The position numbers were made by a program, and so were the translations under genes. DNA of 64,000 nt from Paenibacillus radicis (ex Xue et al. 2023) (GTDB lineage: Bacteria; Bacillota; Bacilli; Paenibacillales; NBRC-103111). The stretch lies in contig NZ_JANQBD010000003.1 of assembly GCF_024722015.1 (NCBI RefSeq), forward strand, positions 310,001-374,000. The letters run 5' to 3'. Positions 30,715 through 41,459 of the stretch are shown piece after piece. How positions within the stretch are numbered: position 1 is the stretch's first letter; every line of letters begins with the position of its first letter. Under the pieces are notes generated by a model. The model saw only the letters and a program-made list of their open reading frames with translations. It was not told the origin of the DNA and did not search any database.

Positions 30715-30775
30715 CCGAATTCACCTCTCAAGTGTTACTTTGCACTTCTTGGTTAAGAGCAGAACCACTTACTTG

Positions 30776-31132
30776 CTAATCCAGGTTGATCAATTGCTCC
30801 ATCATAGACTGGGCTTGCTGCCTTTGTTCCGGCTTTAGTTCAGTCATGAATAGTTGAAGCTGCTGCACAACCTGCTGTCTTTGCTCATGCTTCAACAGCA
30901 GCTGGAGCTTAGCTTCATAATCCTCGAGCGCAGCTTCCGCCCGTTTTATATGTTCGTAGACCGCTTGACGGCTGATCTGAAACTCAGCAGCAATTTCACC
31001 AAGCGAATAATCATCATAAAAGTAATGCTTCAAAAATGTCTGCTGCTTATCGGTCAAAAGCTTCTCATAAAAATCGACCAACATATTGATTCGGTTCGTT
31101 TTCGTAAGCATATTGATATTATCTTCCGTCAC
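30776..31132 (-). CDS. ylxM: YlxM helix-turn-helix protein, SRP-associated
   Basis: 118 aa. A sigma-70 region 4-like helix-turn-helix ([32 protein letters not shown]) fills the middle. YlxM is always next to ffh and ftsY and modulates SRP in some Gram-positives. The C-terminal part is Gln-rich. Confidence 0.95.
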   Translation of the reverse strand: MTEDNINMLTKTNRINMLVDFYEKLLTDKQQTFLKHYFYDDYSLGEIAAEFQISRQAVYEHIKRAEAALEDYEAKLQLLLKHEQRQQVVQQLQLFMTELKPEQRQQAQSMMEQLINLD

Positions 31133-31256
31133 AGTGCCTCGCCTCCGTTAAGGTAAAACACTTTACAGCAACAACAGTACCTATCATACTCAAAATGAAG
31201 AACGATGTCAAGCATCTTTACTTGACAGTTTATTCGCCCTGCTAATTCCCGCTAAA

Positions 31257-32264
31257 CTAACCCTTTTCAGAGGCAGAATTCACTTCGTTTTCAGAAGCAA
31301 TCCACTTACTGAACAGCGCATTAACGAATTGGTCTGAATCGAACGGCTGTAAATCATCCATTTTTTCACCAAGACCAACGAATTTAACAGGCAGCTTCAG
31401 CTCCTGACGAATGGCTACTACAATGCCGCCTTTGGATGTGCTGTCCAACTTCGTTAGCACCAGTCCCGTTAAGCCTGACTTTTCATCGAACATCTTCGCT
31501 TGACTTAACGCATTTTGACCTGTGGTAGCGTCCAACACCAGCAAAACCTCATGAGGCGCATCTGGAACTTCGCGGCGAATAACACGGTAAATCTTATTAA
31601 GCTCTTCCATCAGGTTGACTTTGTTCTGCAGACGTCCGGCCGTATCACATAATAGCACATCAACGCCCCGGCTTTTAGCTGCATGCAGTGCATCGAACAT
31701 AACGGCCGCAGGGTCGGAACCGGAATGCTGTTTGATGACCTCCACTCCGGCACGCTGCCCCCAAGCCTCCAGCTGTTCAATCGCACCGGCACGGAACGTG
31801 TCACCGGCAGCTAGCATCACCTTTTTCCCTTGCGATTTCAAGTGATGAGCCAGCTTGCCGATCGTTGTAGTCTTACCAACACCATTAACACCAACGAACA
31901 AAATTACCGTAAGGCCGGAAGGGGCCATTTTCAAGCCCGCGTTTTCATCACCCTTCAACAGTGCGATAAGCATTTCAGAAAGAATGGGCTGGAGGTCGCT
32001 TGGCTCTTCGATCTTCCGTTTGCGCACTTCGGCACGCAGATCTTCAATCAGCTTCATTACCGTATTAACGCCAACGTCAGCGCCAATTAAGATTTCCTCC
32101 AGCTCCTCATAAAAATCTTCATCAATCTTTTTGCGGCGACTGAACAGGTCTTCTACCCGCTCAACAAACACATCCCGTGTTTTGGTTAAGCCCTCTTTAA
32201 ATTTATTCGTAACAGCCTCAGCCTTTGAGGAAATGCTTTCCTTCAGTCGTTTAAAAAAACTCAT
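31257..32264 (-). CDS. ftsY: SRP receptor FtsY
   Basis: About 335 aa from ATG 32264 (MSFFKRLKESISSK), preferred over a TTG nine bases upstream for spacing from GGGAG. NG GTPase domain: VGVNGVGKTTTIGKLAHHL, CDTAGRLQNKVNLM, LTKLDSTSKGGI and GLGEKMDDLQPF. A short N-terminal basic-acidic region replaces the long acidic domain of E. coli. It docks SRP-ribosome complexes at the membrane. Confidence 0.99.
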   Translation of the reverse strand: MSFFKRLKESISSKAEAVTNKFKEGLTKTRDVFVERVEDLFSRRKKIDEDFYEELEEILIGADVGVNTVMKLIEDLRAEVRKRKIEEPSDLQPILSEMLIALLKGDENAGLKMAPSGLTVILFVGVNGVGKTTTIGKLAHHLKSQGKKVMLAAGDTFRAGAIEQLEAWGQRAGVEVIKQHSGSDPAAVMFDALHAAKSRGVDVLLCDTAGRLQNKVNLMEELNKIYRVIRREVPDAPHEVLLVLDATTGQNALSQAKMFDEKSGLTGLVLTKLDSTSKGGIVVAIRQELKLPVKFVGLGEKMDDLQPFDSDQFVNALFSKWIASENEVNSASEKG

Positions 32265-32335
32265 ACCAGCCAAACTCCCTTTACCTTTGATGTGATTATA
32301 ACTTCTCTCAATTACTCTTTATTTCAAACAAACCG

Positions 32336-35300
32336 TCAGCTGGCAATGATTGCTTCATCCTCTTCCAATCGGACGGATACAAGCTTGGATACGCCGCCTT
32401 CTTCCATCGTTACCCCATACAACACATCCGCTTCCTCCATCGTTCCTTTGCGGTGGGTAACGACGATGAACTGGGTTTGCTGTGAAAATTCACGTAAATA
32501 TTCGGCAAACCTTGCCACATTGGCTTCATCCAATGCAGCCTCGACTTCATCGAGCACACAGAATGGTACCGGCTTCACACGGATGATCGAGAACAACAGC
32601 GCAATGGCCGTCAGTGCCCGCTCCCCACCCGATAAAAGCTGCAGATTTTGCAGCTTTTTGCCAGGTGGCTGGGCTACTATCTCAATCCCGGTATCGAGCA
32701 TGTTATTAGGCTCGGACAAAATCAGATCAGCGCGGCCACCGCCGAACAGCTTCGCAAACACGACTACGAAGTGGGAGCGGATGGCATCGAATGTTATTCG
32801 GAACCGTTTTCCCATCTCCTCATCCATCTCATGAATAACCTGGTACAGCGTAGTTTTAGCTTCAACCAGGTCGTTTTTTTGCTCGCTGAGAAATTGGTAG
32901 CGCTCATTAACCCGCTCGAATTCTTCAATGGCGCCAAGATTGACTACGCCTAAAATAGCAATTTCACGTTTCAGCTCACGCACCTGATTTTGAGTGGCCA
33001 ATACATCCTCAGGTACCGGATACCGTTCTTTTGCAAGCTCAAAGCTTAGCTCATAATCATCCGCAAGCTTCTTCAGCAAATTTTCAAGCTCCACATCAAG
33101 GCGAGTCACTCGTACCTCAGTTTGATGCAGTTGCTCCTCGACTTGGCGCAATTGTCCCCGCTCTTCACGCGTCTTGTTCTCTTCTTGCTCCAGCTTGACT
33201 AACCATCCAGAACGCTCGGCACGCTTCATATCCAACTGATCGGAACATTGCTGTTTCTTCAGCTTGATATCGTTAAGCTGCTCTATTTGCTGTATAGTCT
33301 CCTGCTGATGATTAGCTAAATCGAGCTCCAACTGCTGCACCAGGCTGCGATTTAAATCTAGCTCAGTTAGCAGCTCGGACAACTCTGTCTTAAATCTTCG
33401 TTCTTGATCCTGCAGCGATTGCTTCTCTTGTGACAAAGAGGCTACCTTGATTTTCAGGTCGGTCAGCTGCGTCTGCAGCTCCTCCTTCTGGAGTTCACCC
33501 GCCTTACGCGCAAGCTCCGCTTCACGAATTGCCTGCTGTATGATTGCTTCTTCCTCCTGCAATCGTTCGAGCGATTCCACCGCGGTCTTGCCGCGTGCTT
33601 CAAGCTCACGGCGCTCCGCTTGAAGCGTGTCGCCGTCCTGGCTATATAACGCCAGCTGCTCAGCTACCTGCTTGGCTTCATGCTGCAGCGGCTCCAAGCC
33701 GGCACGAATCTGCTGCTCTTCGATGCGCAGAGTTTCACCTGTTAAGCGTAGTTCCTCCAGCTTACCTGATTCCGAAGCAATCTCCTTACGCACTTGCTCA
33801 GCTTTCATCCTCAGCTGCTGCAATTGCTTATCTGAATCAGCAATTTCTTTGTCCATCTCTTCTATCTGACGTTGACGGCTAAGTAAGCTTGTAGTTTTCT
33901 TCTGTTGGCTGCCGCCTGTCATCGAACCGCCGGGATTAACCACATCTCCCTCAAGCGTAACAACACGGTATCGATACTGGATCTTGGCTGCTATGCGGTT
34001 GGCAACCTCCAGCTGGCTTGCAATAATTACGTTACCTAATAGGCTTCCAATAATATTGCGGTATGTATCGTTAAACTGGACCAAATCAACACCGATCCCT
34101 ACAAAACCTTCCATTCCTTCGATTGAGCGCTTTTCATTATCTGGAATTGAACGCCCACGAATAACGTCAAGCGGCAAAAATGTTGCACGGCCCAGCTGCC
34201 TTTTTTTCAAAAAAGCAATGGCCTCGCGTCCATTGGACTCACTGTCTACAACGATGTGCTGCAAGGCTCCGCCTAACGCGGTTTCCATGGCCACCTCTAC
34301 ATTAGCCGGTACCTTTACGAGCTCAGCCACAGCGCCGCGAATACCCCGGAGCTCGTTACGATCCTTGGCTTTCAAAACTTCTTTAACTCCATGAATAAAG
34401 CCATCATAATCATTGGCCATTTCACGCATCGTATCGCGCCGGGATACAAGAGCATCCAGCTTCTGCTCCCATTTACGCACGGTAGACAGAGCTTCTTCAG
34501 ACAGAAGCTGCTTCGATTTTAGACCTTGTGTTAACTCAAGATACTTATTGCGTGCCGTTTCAATCTGACGAACGACTCCTTCAAGTCGGATATCGAACAC
34601 ACGTTTGCGTTCAGTAATACTATCCTGCTGTTCCTTCCACTTGCGACGCTCGTCCACAAGACGATCGAGCCGTTTACCCAAAGCCTCAATCTGCTGCTCT
34701 GTATAACGTACTTCATTGCGCGCATTAGCCATCTGGTTCAAGGTTTCCAGCATTTCGCCCTTCAATCGGTCTTCTTCGCCGCTGCTGATCCCTCCAGCAA
34801 CCCCAAGTAACAGATCCTCTTCAGCCTTAAGCTTAGCTTGATAATGTATCAATTCATTCGATATAACACCAATCTTCTCTCGAAAAAGGGTCAAATCCAC
34901 TTCCTTCTCGGCCATTCTCTGCTCTTGCTGTGTCACAGCTTGCTTCAGCTGCATCTGGTTGGAAGAATAATTTTTCTTGCGTTCTTTAAGAACCTCACCT
35001 TGGCCTTCACACTTCTCAAATTCCTCACTTAGCTGCAGCAAATGCTCCTGTAAACGCTCGATTTCCTCCTCAAGCCTTCGAGTCTCCCACCGATGCTTTT
35101 CCAAATGCGCATCATGCTGTCCTACAATCGCAGAGAACTCTAACTGTTCACGCTTCAGCTTCTCCAGCTTTGTGTTAGTCTCCGTCCAAGAAGAATAAAT
35201 TTCCTCGATTTGGTACACATACATAGCTATTTCGCTGCTCTTTAACTCATTTTTTAGCTCTTTGAAACGAATTGCTTTTTCCGACTGCACACGAAGAGGT

Positions 35301-35908
35301 TCAATCTGATCCTCCAGCTCTGTAACCAAATCGTGAATCCTTAGCAGATTTTGCTCCGTTTCCTGAAGCTTTTTTTCTGTTTCTCGTTTGCGCGATTTAT
35401 ACTTAACGATCCCGGCAGCTTCTTCAAAAATGCCCCGGCGATCCTCCGATTTTGTACTTAAAATTTCTTCAATTCGCCCTTGTCCGATAATGGAGTAAGC
35501 TTCTTTACCGATTCCGGTGTCCATGAAGAGTTCTGTAATATCTTTTAGTCTGCACGGCTGTCTGTTAATTAAATACTCACTATCACCACTGCGGTGCACA
35601 CGGCGTGTCACCGTCACCTCATTATAATCCAGCGGCAGTGCCTGATCGGTATTATCCAGTGTGAGCGATACTTCTCCATAATTAACTGCTTTACGCGCGT
35701 CGCTACCTGCGAAAATAATATCCTCCATCTTGCCGCCGCGCAAACTGCGGGCACTCTGTTCCCCTAATACCCAGCGGATACCATCGGAGATATTACTTTT
35801 CCCACTGCCGTTTGGACCTACTACAGCGGTGATGCCTTGTACGAATTCCAGCTCCGTTTTATCGGCAAATGATTTAAAACCAGCCAGCTCAATACGCTTT
35901 AAAAACAT
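32336..35908 (-). CDS. smc: Chromosome segregation protein SMC
   Basis: 1190 aa, full length. Walker A GPNGSGKSNISDGIRWV at about 32-48; two long coiled coils; a hinge at about 515-670 containing RGIRGAVAELVKVP and PGGSMTGGS; C-terminal signature LLSGGERALTAIALLF and Walker B CVLDEVEAALDEANV. It compacts and segregates the chromosome with ScpAB. No frame interruption in 3.5 kb, a useful contrast with the broken small genes after 50 kb. Confidence 0.99.
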   Translation of the reverse strand: MFLKRIELAGFKSFADKTELEFVQGITAVVGPNGSGKSNISDGIRWVLGEQSARSLRGGKMEDIIFAGSDARKAVNYGEVSLTLDNTDQALPLDYNEVTVTRRVHRSGDSEYLINRQPCRLKDITELFMDTGIGKEAYSIIGQGRIEEILSTKSEDRRGIFEEAAGIVKYKSRKRETEKKLQETEQNLLRIHDLVTELEDQIEPLRVQSEKAIRFKELKNELKSSEIAMYVYQIEEIYSSWTETNTKLEKLKREQLEFSAIVGQHDAHLEKHRWETRRLEEEIERLQEHLLQLSEEFEKCEGQGEVLKERKKNYSSNQMQLKQAVTQQEQRMAEKEVDLTLFREKIGVISNELIHYQAKLKAEEDLLLGVAGGISSGEEDRLKGEMLETLNQMANARNEVRYTEQQIEALGKRLDRLVDERRKWKEQQDSITERKRVFDIRLEGVVRQIETARNKYLELTQGLKSKQLLSEEALSTVRKWEQKLDALVSRRDTMREMANDYDGFIHGVKEVLKAKDRNELRGIRGAVAELVKVPANVEVAMETALGGALQHIVVDSESNGREAIAFLKKRQLGRATFLPLDVIRGRSIPDNEKRSIEGMEGFVGIGVDLVQFNDTYRNIIGSLLGNVIIASQLEVANRIAAKIQYRYRVVTLEGDVVNPGGSMTGGSQQKKTTSLLSRQRQIEEMDKEIADSDKQLQQLRMKAEQVRKEIASESGKLEELRLTGETLRIEEQQIRAGLEPLQHEAKQVAEQLALYSQDGDTLQAERRELEARGKTAVESLERLQEEEAIIQQAIREAELARKAGELQKEELQTQLTDLKIKVASLSQEKQSLQDQERRFKTELSELLTELDLNRSLVQQLELDLANHQQETIQQIEQLNDIKLKKQQCSDQLDMKRAERSGWLVKLEQEENKTREERGQLRQVEEQLHQTEVRVTRLDVELENLLKKLADDYELSFELAKERYPVPEDVLATQNQVRELKREIAILGVVNLGAIEEFERVNERYQFLSEQKNDLVEAKTTLYQVIHEMDEEMGKRFRITFDAIRSHFVVVFAKLFGGGRADLILSEPNNMLDTGIEIVAQPPGKKLQNLQLLSGGERALTAIALLFSIIRVKPVPFCVLDEVEAALDEANVARFAEYLREFSQQTQFIVVTHRKGTMEEADVLYGVTMEEGGVSKLVSVRLEEDEAIIAS

Positions 35909-36069
35909 CGTCTCACCTCCTCGCTATTGTATCACAAATTCCCAATTGCTTGAACAATGTTAAGCTACCGCTTCCCTAACTGCTATCAGTTGCCAACACT
36001 GTCTCACGCACATTAAAACTGCTCCTCTATATTGTGTTTCACCTTGCTACCAGCCAACAGTCTAATTTT

Positions 36070-36118
36070 AAAAAGAAAATGCACCGGCGGCAGCCTCTAA
36101 GCTGTCCCGATGCATCTC
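36070..36118 (-). terminator. Terminator after rnc
   Basis: ATGCA-CGG pairs with CCG-TGCAT around a larger GC-rich loop on the minus strand, then TTTCTTTTT. It separates rnc from smc. Confidence 0.75.
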
Positions 36119-36131
36119 TTTTTCCGTTGCA

Positions 36132-36830
36132 TTATTGAACCTCTACCTTCAGAGCCTCTAATGCTTGAGCCGCCGCATGTTGCTCCGCTTCTTTCTTGGA
36201 ACGACCGGACCCTTGACCCAGAAGAGTATCATTTACAACTACTTGGGCCACAAACTCACGTTCATGGGCAGGGCCGCGCTCATCTACAATCTTGTATTCC
36301 AATACACCCATATTATGCTGCTGTGTATATTCCTGCAGGTGGGTTTTGAAATCCACCGTCAGCAGCTTTCCTTGATGTGGTAAATTGGGAATCAAATACT
36401 TGTGGAGAAACGCTTTTACCACCTCAAGCCCTTGATCCAGATACAAAGCTCCAATAAATGATTCGAATACATCAGCAAGCAATGCGGGACGCGTTCTACC
36501 GCCTGTCAGTTCTTCACCCTTGCCTAACAACACGTAGGACCCGAAGTCCAGCTCTTCTGCAAAATTAACCAAAGACGGCTCACATACAATAGAAGCTCTG
36601 AGCTTTGTTAATTCACCTTCGGATCTTTCCGGATATTTGTCGAACAAGTATTCGGACACGGTTAGCTCCAGAACCGCATCACCTAAAAATTCCAAGCGTT
36701 CATTGTCCTTGTAATTGCTGACACGGTGCTCATTTACATAGGAGGAGTGCGTAAACGCTTGCCTCAATAGCTCCGGTTTGCGAAAATTTATGTTTAACGC
36801 TGCCTGAAGCTGCTTCAGGTTTCGATGCAT
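36132..36830 (-). CDS. rnc: Ribonuclease III
   Basis: 232 aa. Signature [20 protein letters not shown] in the nuclease domain and a C-terminal dsRNA-binding domain (about 157-228, [21 protein letters not shown]). It processes rRNA and structured mRNAs. Downstream of fabF, as in Bacillus. Confidence 0.99.
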   Translation of the reverse strand: MHRNLKQLQAALNINFRKPELLRQAFTHSSYVNEHRVSNYKDNERLEFLGDAVLELTVSEYLFDKYPERSEGELTKLRASIVCEPSLVNFAEELDFGSYVLLGKGEELTGGRTRPALLADVFESFIGALYLDQGLEVVKAFLHKYLIPNLPHQGKLLTVDFKTHLQEYTQQHNMGVLEYKIVDERGPAHEREFVAQVVVNDTLLGQGSGRSKKEAEQHAAAQALEALKVEVQ

Positions 36831-36899
36831 GCCTTCACCACCTACTCGAACAACCGTTTCACGTTACCATTTACTTAGTTTCAATCACTAGGTAATTTA

Positions 36900-38138
36900 T
36901 TATTCTGCGAATTTCTTTAAGATAATCGTTGCATTGTGGCCACCAAAGCCAAATGAGTTGGACATTACCACTCTCAAGTCTGCTTGTCTCGGCTTGTTAG
37001 GCACATAGTCCAGATCACATTCAGGATCCTGATTTTCCAAATTAATGGTCGGAGGAATGACACCGTTCTTCAATGCCAATGCACATATTAAAGCCTCAAC
37101 GCCTCCGGCAGCACCTAATAAATGGCCTGTCATCGATTTGGTCGAACTGACAGCGACTTTGTAAGCATGATCGCCAAGAGCAGCTTTAATTGCTATAGTT
37201 TCGGAACGGTCACCAGCAGGAGTTGAAGTCCCGTGTGCATTGATATAATCAAGCTCTTCAGGTGCTATTCCAGCATCATTAATGGCTTTCTTCATGCATC
37301 GTGCTGCACCATCCGGATCAGGATCGGTCATATGATAAGCATCGCCGCTCATTCCATAGCCGATAACTTCTCCATAGATGCGGGCTCCACGTTTAGTTGC
37401 ATGCTCCAATGATTCCAGGATCAATACTCCTGATCCTTCCCCCATTACAAAACCATCTCGGTCTATGTCAAAAGGGCGACTTGCTCTCGCCGGCTCATCA
37501 TTGCGTGTAGACATTGCCCTCAGCGCGCAGAAGCCTGCAACGCCCGTTGGACTAATTGTTGCTTCAGCGCCGCCGCAAATCATAACATCGGCATCGCCAC
37601 GCATAATCATTTTGAATGAATCCCCGATCGAATGCGTTCCTGTGGCACAGGCTGTTACCGCTGTACTGTTTGGACCTTTAGCACCCGTCAGCATGGAAAT
37701 TTGGCCTGACGCCATATTGGCAATCATCATTGGAATAAAGAACGGACTAACACGCTTAGGTCCTTTTTCCAATAAAATTTTATGCTGTTCTTCCCAAGTG
37801 GATAAACCGCCGATTCCGGAACCAACGCTTACGCCAACTCGCTCCGGGTCCGTATCTTCCTTCACGTTCAATCCAGCATCCTTGAGAGCCATTAAGCTGG
37901 CAGCAACAGCAAACTGTACAAAGCGGTCCATCCGTCTAGCTTCTTTACGATCAAAAAATGGTTCGTGATCAAAATCTTTAATTTCTGCAGCAATGCGAGT
38001 TGGATACTCGGTTACATCAAATAACTCAATCATCCCAACACCGGACTTGCCTGCCATTAAATTGCTCCAAAATGTTTCCAAATCATGACCCAATGAAGTC
38101 ATGACGCCCATACCAGTTATGACAACTCTTTGCTTCAC
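36900..38138 (-). CDS. fabF: Beta-ketoacyl-ACP synthase II
   Basis: 412 aa. Catalytic Cys in [15 protein letters not shown], His residues in [15 protein letters not shown] and [15 protein letters not shown], and the C-terminal [11 protein letters not shown]. It elongates acyl-ACP chains. It is the last fab gene of the cluster, 120 bases after acpP. Confidence 0.99.
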   Translation of the reverse strand: MKQRVVITGMGVMTSLGHDLETFWSNLMAGKSGVGMIELFDVTEYPTRIAAEIKDFDHEPFFDRKEARRMDRFVQFAVAASLMALKDAGLNVKEDTDPERVGVSVGSGIGGLSTWEEQHKILLEKGPKRVSPFFIPMMIANMASGQISMLTGAKGPNSTAVTACATGTHSIGDSFKMIMRGDADVMICGGAEATISPTGVAGFCALRAMSTRNDEPARASRPFDIDRDGFVMGEGSGVLILESLEHATKRGARIYGEVIGYGMSGDAYHMTDPDPDGAARCMKKAINDAGIAPEELDYINAHGTSTPAGDRSETIAIKAALGDHAYKVAVSSTKSMTGHLLGAAGGVEALICALALKNGVIPPTINLENQDPECDLDYVPNKPRQADLRVVMSNSFGFGGHNATIILKKFAE

Positions 38139-38222
38139 TGTAACCCACCTCTATTTAAAATAACAATGTTATGTATTGAGTCAATTAATTGATTGGTTAG
38201 CCACCGATTAGGTTGAATGGAG

Positions 38223-38255
38223 ATAAGTCCCGTGTCAAATAAGAAACGGGACTTA
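38223..38255 (-). other. Strong hairpin between acpP and fabF
   Basis: TAAGTCCCGT and ACGGGACTTA form a perfect ten-pair stem on the minus strand. No T-run follows, so it is more likely an mRNA processing or stabilising hairpin that lets acpP be made in excess of fabF, than a full terminator. Confidence 0.6.
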
Positions 38256-38261
38256 TACCAA

Positions 38262-38495
38262 CTAAATATGAGATTTTATGTACTCAACTACTTGACCTAC
38301 AGTAGTTATAGTCTCTGCATCTTCGTCAGAGATTTCCAAATCAAACTCATCTTCTAGTTCCATGACTAATTCTACTACATCTAGAGAATCAGCGCCTAAA
38401 TCATCCTTAAAAGATGCTTCGAGGGTTACTTCAGCCTCGTCAACACCAAGACGATCGATGACGATACGTTTTACACGATCCAAAACATCGGACAT
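38262..38495 (-). CDS. acpP: Acyl carrier protein
   Basis: 77 aa from ATG 38495 with GGAGGTG upstream. The phosphopantetheine Ser is in [18 protein letters not shown]. Very acidic, as expected. It carries growing fatty acid chains for every fab enzyme in this cluster. The 21-codon upstream extension has no similarity to ACP. Confidence 0.99.
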   Translation of the reverse strand: MSDVLDRVKRIVIDRLGVDEAEVTLEASFKDDLGADSLDVVELVMELEDEFDLEISDEDAETITTVGQVVEYIKSHI

Positions 38496-38619
38496 CCGGT
38501 TCACCTCCTCCTTTGGTATTATACTGGAGTTATGGACAAATTGCCATAGCAAGCGCAAGCTCCATTAAAAAAAACAAATATTGCAACAATTCAGTGTTGC
38601 GCGACATTTCAAAATCCGC

Positions 38620-39360
38620 TTACATATACATGCCGCCATCTACATGGATGGTTTGTCCGGTCATGTAAGAAGCGTCCTCCGAAGCCAGGAAACGTACGGC
38701 TTTGGCTACATCCTCCGGCTTGCCTAGCCGCGCAAGAGGGATTTGCTGCAGAAGCTGTGCTTGCGTAACGTCTGACAGCTTGTCAGTCATATCCGTCTCG
38801 ATAAAGCCGGGGGCAACCGCATTAACAGTGATGCCTCGGGAGCTTAGTTCCTTGGCAGCCGATTTGGTCATACCAATTACACCGGCCTTGGCCGCTACGT
38901 AATTGATTTGTCCAGGATTGCCAAGAGTCCCAACAACAGACGATATATTAATAATTCGACCAGAGCGCTGTTTCATCATCGGGCGTGTGGCTGCCTTAAC
39001 ACAGTTAAATACGCCTTTCAAATTGGTAGCGATAACCTGATCAAATTCGTCTTCCTTCATCCGCATAATCAAATTGTCTCTGGTTATGCCAGCGTTATTC
39101 ACTAGTATGTCCAGCTTGCCAAAGGTTTCGAGTACAACCTTAAACATGTCCTCAACTTCCTGAGAGGAACTGACATCCGCTTTAACCTTAATTGCTTTAC
39201 GACCCATCGCTTCGATTAGACTAACAACCTCAGCGGCTGCCGCCTCGCTTCCAGCGTAGTTTACGGCCACATCAGCTCCCGCTTCAGCAAGAGACAGCGC
39301 AATAGCGCGGCCAATGCCCCGAGAAGCCCCTGTCACCAAAGCTGCTTTTCCAGCTAGCAT
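38620..39360 (-). CDS. fabG: 3-oxoacyl-ACP reductase
   Basis: 246 aa from ATG 39360 ([19 protein letters not shown]) after AAAGGAGGAAG. Short-chain dehydrogenase motifs: [14 protein letters not shown] and YVAAKAG (catalytic Tyr and Lys). It reduces beta-ketoacyl-ACP with NADPH. A 138-base spacer with a GC-rich repeat separates it from fabD, while an alternative frame upstream is translated repeat. Confidence 0.98.
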   Translation of the reverse strand: MLAGKAALVTGASRGIGRAIALSLAEAGADVAVNYAGSEAAAAEVVSLIEAMGRKAIKVKADVSSSQEVEDMFKVVLETFGKLDILVNNAGITRDNLIMRMKEDEFDQVIATNLKGVFNCVKAATRPMMKQRSGRIINISSVVGTLGNPGQINYVAAKAGVIGMTKSAAKELSSRGITVNAVAPGFIETDMTDKLSDVTQAQLLQQIPLARLGKPEDVAKAVRFLASEDASYMTGQTIHVDGGMYM

Positions 39361-39380
39361 GCTGCTTCCTCCTTTTTGTT

Positions 39381-39505
39381 CCCCCCACCCAAACCCTCCC
39401 CGCCGGGAGGGCTCCAAAGGGCTACCGCCCTCTGGACACCCGCCGGTGTACCTGAGCTACATATGGTTGGGGATCGCTTTCGTCCCTAACGGGAACGCTT
39501 AAACC
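39381..39505. repeat. GC-rich dispersed intergenic repeat, copy B (fabD-fabG spacer)
   Basis: It matches the trmD-rplS spacer at about 27081-27200: CCCACCCAAACCCTCCCCGC, GGGAGGGCTCC, CCGCCCTCTGGACACC and then GGATCGCTTTCGTCCCTAAC. The last bases overlap the end of fabD. Here it sits inside the essential fatty acid operon without breaking any gene. Confidence 0.75.
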
Positions 39506-40437
39506 GTAGGTTCCAGTTGAAATTGATCGATAGCTTCTTTACTGTTGATCGAGTATATTTTTACTGAACGATCGATCTTCTTGATCAAGCCAGCAAGAAC
39601 CGTTCCCGATCCTATCTCTACGAAGGTATCAACTCCCTGTTCGATCAACCAAGCTACACTATCCTCCCACAAGACGGAGGAATAAACCTGATCGACCAGC
39701 AGCCCACGAATTTCATGAGGCTCCAGTACAGGACGCGCTGTCACATTTGCAACGACCGGCACAGCGGCGGTTTGCATTGGCAAGTCTAACAAAACAGCGG
39801 ACAGTCGATCCGATGCCGGTTTCATCAGGGAAGAATGGAATGGTCCGCTAACTTCAAGCGGGATAACCCGCTTTGCCCCGATTTCCTTGCCTCTTTCGAC
39901 TAGAGCCTGAACCCCATCCTTGCTTCCGGACACAACAATCTGTCCCGGACAATTCAAGTTAGCCAGTTCCACTACGCCGACTGCCCCGGAAATCTCTTTA
40001 CACAACTGCTGCAGCGCATCTCGCTCCGCACCGAGCACAGCAGCCATTGCACCGAGTCCACTCGGTACTGCCTGGTCCATAAATTCGCCTCGTGCGCGAA
40101 CTGTGCGAACTGCATCTTCAAATCCAAGCACTCCAGCAGCAACAAGCGCGCTGTATTCACCTAAGCTGTGGCCTGCGACAAAGTCAGGCTGAAGACCTTT
40201 GGCCTTAAAAAGCTCCAGGTAAGCAATGCTCGTTGTCAATAAAGCAGGCTGAGTATGATAAGTTATCTTTAATTCAGCTTCAGGTCCATTGAAAATAATC
40301 GAGGATAGCGAATAGCCCAGAGCTTCATCGGCACGCTCAAATACTTGTTTAGCTAAAGCGTCAGCCTCGTAAATATCGCGTCCCATTCCAACGGCTTGCG
40401 CTCCTTGGCCCGGAAATACGAATGCTACTTTCCCCAT
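39499..40437 (-). CDS. fabD: Malonyl-CoA:ACP transacylase
   Basis: 312 aa from ATG 40437 (MGKVAFVFPGQGAQAVGMG) with AAGGGAG upstream; an upstream 32-codon extension lies over fabH. Active-site Ser in AGHSLGEYSALVAAG. It loads malonyl groups on ACP. Its final codons (ending QLEPTV) overlap a dispersed repeat, so the C-terminus may have been altered when the repeat arrived. Confidence 0.98.
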   Translation of the reverse strand: MGKVAFVFPGQGAQAVGMGRDIYEADALAKQVFERADEALGYSLSSIIFNGPEAELKITYHTQPALLTTSIAYLELFKAKGLQPDFVAGHSLGEYSALVAAGVLGFEDAVRTVRARGEFMDQAVPSGLGAMAAVLGAERDALQQLCKEISGAVGVVELANLNCPGQIVVSGSKDGVQALVERGKEIGAKRVIPLEVSGPFHSSLMKPASDRLSAVLLDLPMQTAAVPVVANVTARPVLEPHEIRGLLVDQVYSSVLWEDSVAWLIEQGVDTFVEIGSGTVLAGLIKKIDRSVKIYSINSKEAIDQFQLEPTV

Positions 40438-40469
40438 TTTAACAGCTCCCTTTATTAATGCTATATCCT

Positions 40470-41456
40470 TTACCAAACAATAACAGAGGCTCCCCAAGTC
40501 AAGCCGCCGCCAAAGCCAACCAGAACCAGGCAATCGCCCTCGTTTACTCTTCCCTCTTCAACGGCTTCCGCCAAAGCGATAGGAATAGAAGCTGCTGACA
40601 CATTACCGTATTTATGAAGATTAATCATGCACTTGTCTTCACTTAGATCTAATCGGTTTAACGCTGATTGGATAATTCGAATGTTAGCCTGATGCGGAAC
40701 AAGCAAATCGATGGCACTCTTGTCCATTCCAGCTTTGCGCAGAGCTTCCTCAGCAGCATTCCCCATGATGCGAACAGCAAATTTAAACACCTCGCTGCCA
40801 GCCATATAAATAAAATGCTGTTTATTTTCTATACTTTGCGAAGACACCGGACAACGGGAGCCGCCACCAGTTACTTTTAGCAGTTCTCCGCCTGAGCCGT
40901 CTGCCCCAAGCTCGAACGATTTGAAGCCCCGTCCTTCAGCGACCTCTCCAAGTACAACAGCACCGGACCCGTCCCCAAAGAGTATGCAGGTGTTGCGGTC
41001 CGTATAGTCCGTAATTTTGGACAGGCATTCAGCACCAACAACCAAAGCGTATTTATATTGACCCATAGCAATAAAATTGGAGGCATTAGCTAGTCCATAA
41101 ATAAATCCGGAGCAAGCCGCTGACAGGTCAAAGGCCGCAGCCTTCTTCGCTCCAAGCCGATCCTGCAGCAAGCATGCTGTCGACGGGAACGACATATCCG
41201 GAGTGATCGTGGCTACGATAATTAAATCCAGCTGCTCTGCGGTGATTCCAGCGGCCTGCAATGCCTGTATCGAAGCTTCATATGCCAGGTCGGAGGAAGC
41301 CTGCTCGACGCTAGCCAATCTGCGTTCGCGAATCCCTGTACGAGATACGATCCACTCGTCATTCGTCTCAACCATTTGTTCCAATTCTTTATTCGTCAAT
41401 ACCCGATCGGGCACATATTTTCCTGTCCCAATAATGCCTACTGGCAGTAAGCTCAT
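40470..41456 (-). CDS. fabH: Beta-ketoacyl-ACP synthase III
   Basis: 328 aa. Catalytic triad: Cys in DLSAACSGFIYGL, His in VPHQANIRII, Asn in KYGNVSAASIPIAL. It starts fatty acid synthesis from acyl-CoA and malonyl-ACP, setting iso/anteiso primer use in these bacteria. It follows plsX by three bases. Confidence 0.99.
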   Translation of the reverse strand: MSLLPVGIIGTGKYVPDRVLTNKELEQMVETNDEWIVSRTGIRERRLASVEQASSDLAYEASIQALQAAGITAEQLDLIIVATITPDMSFPSTACLLQDRLGAKKAAAFDLSAACSGFIYGLANASNFIAMGQYKYALVVGAECLSKITDYTDRNTCILFGDGSGAVVLGEVAEGRGFKSFELGADGSGGELLKVTGGGSRCPVSSQSIENKQHFIYMAGSEVFKFAVRIMGNAAEEALRKAGMDKSAIDLLVPHQANIRIIQSALNRLDLSEDKCMINLHKYGNVSAASIPIALAEAVEEGRVNEGDCLVLVGFGGGLTWGASVIVW

Positions 41457-41459
41457 AAA

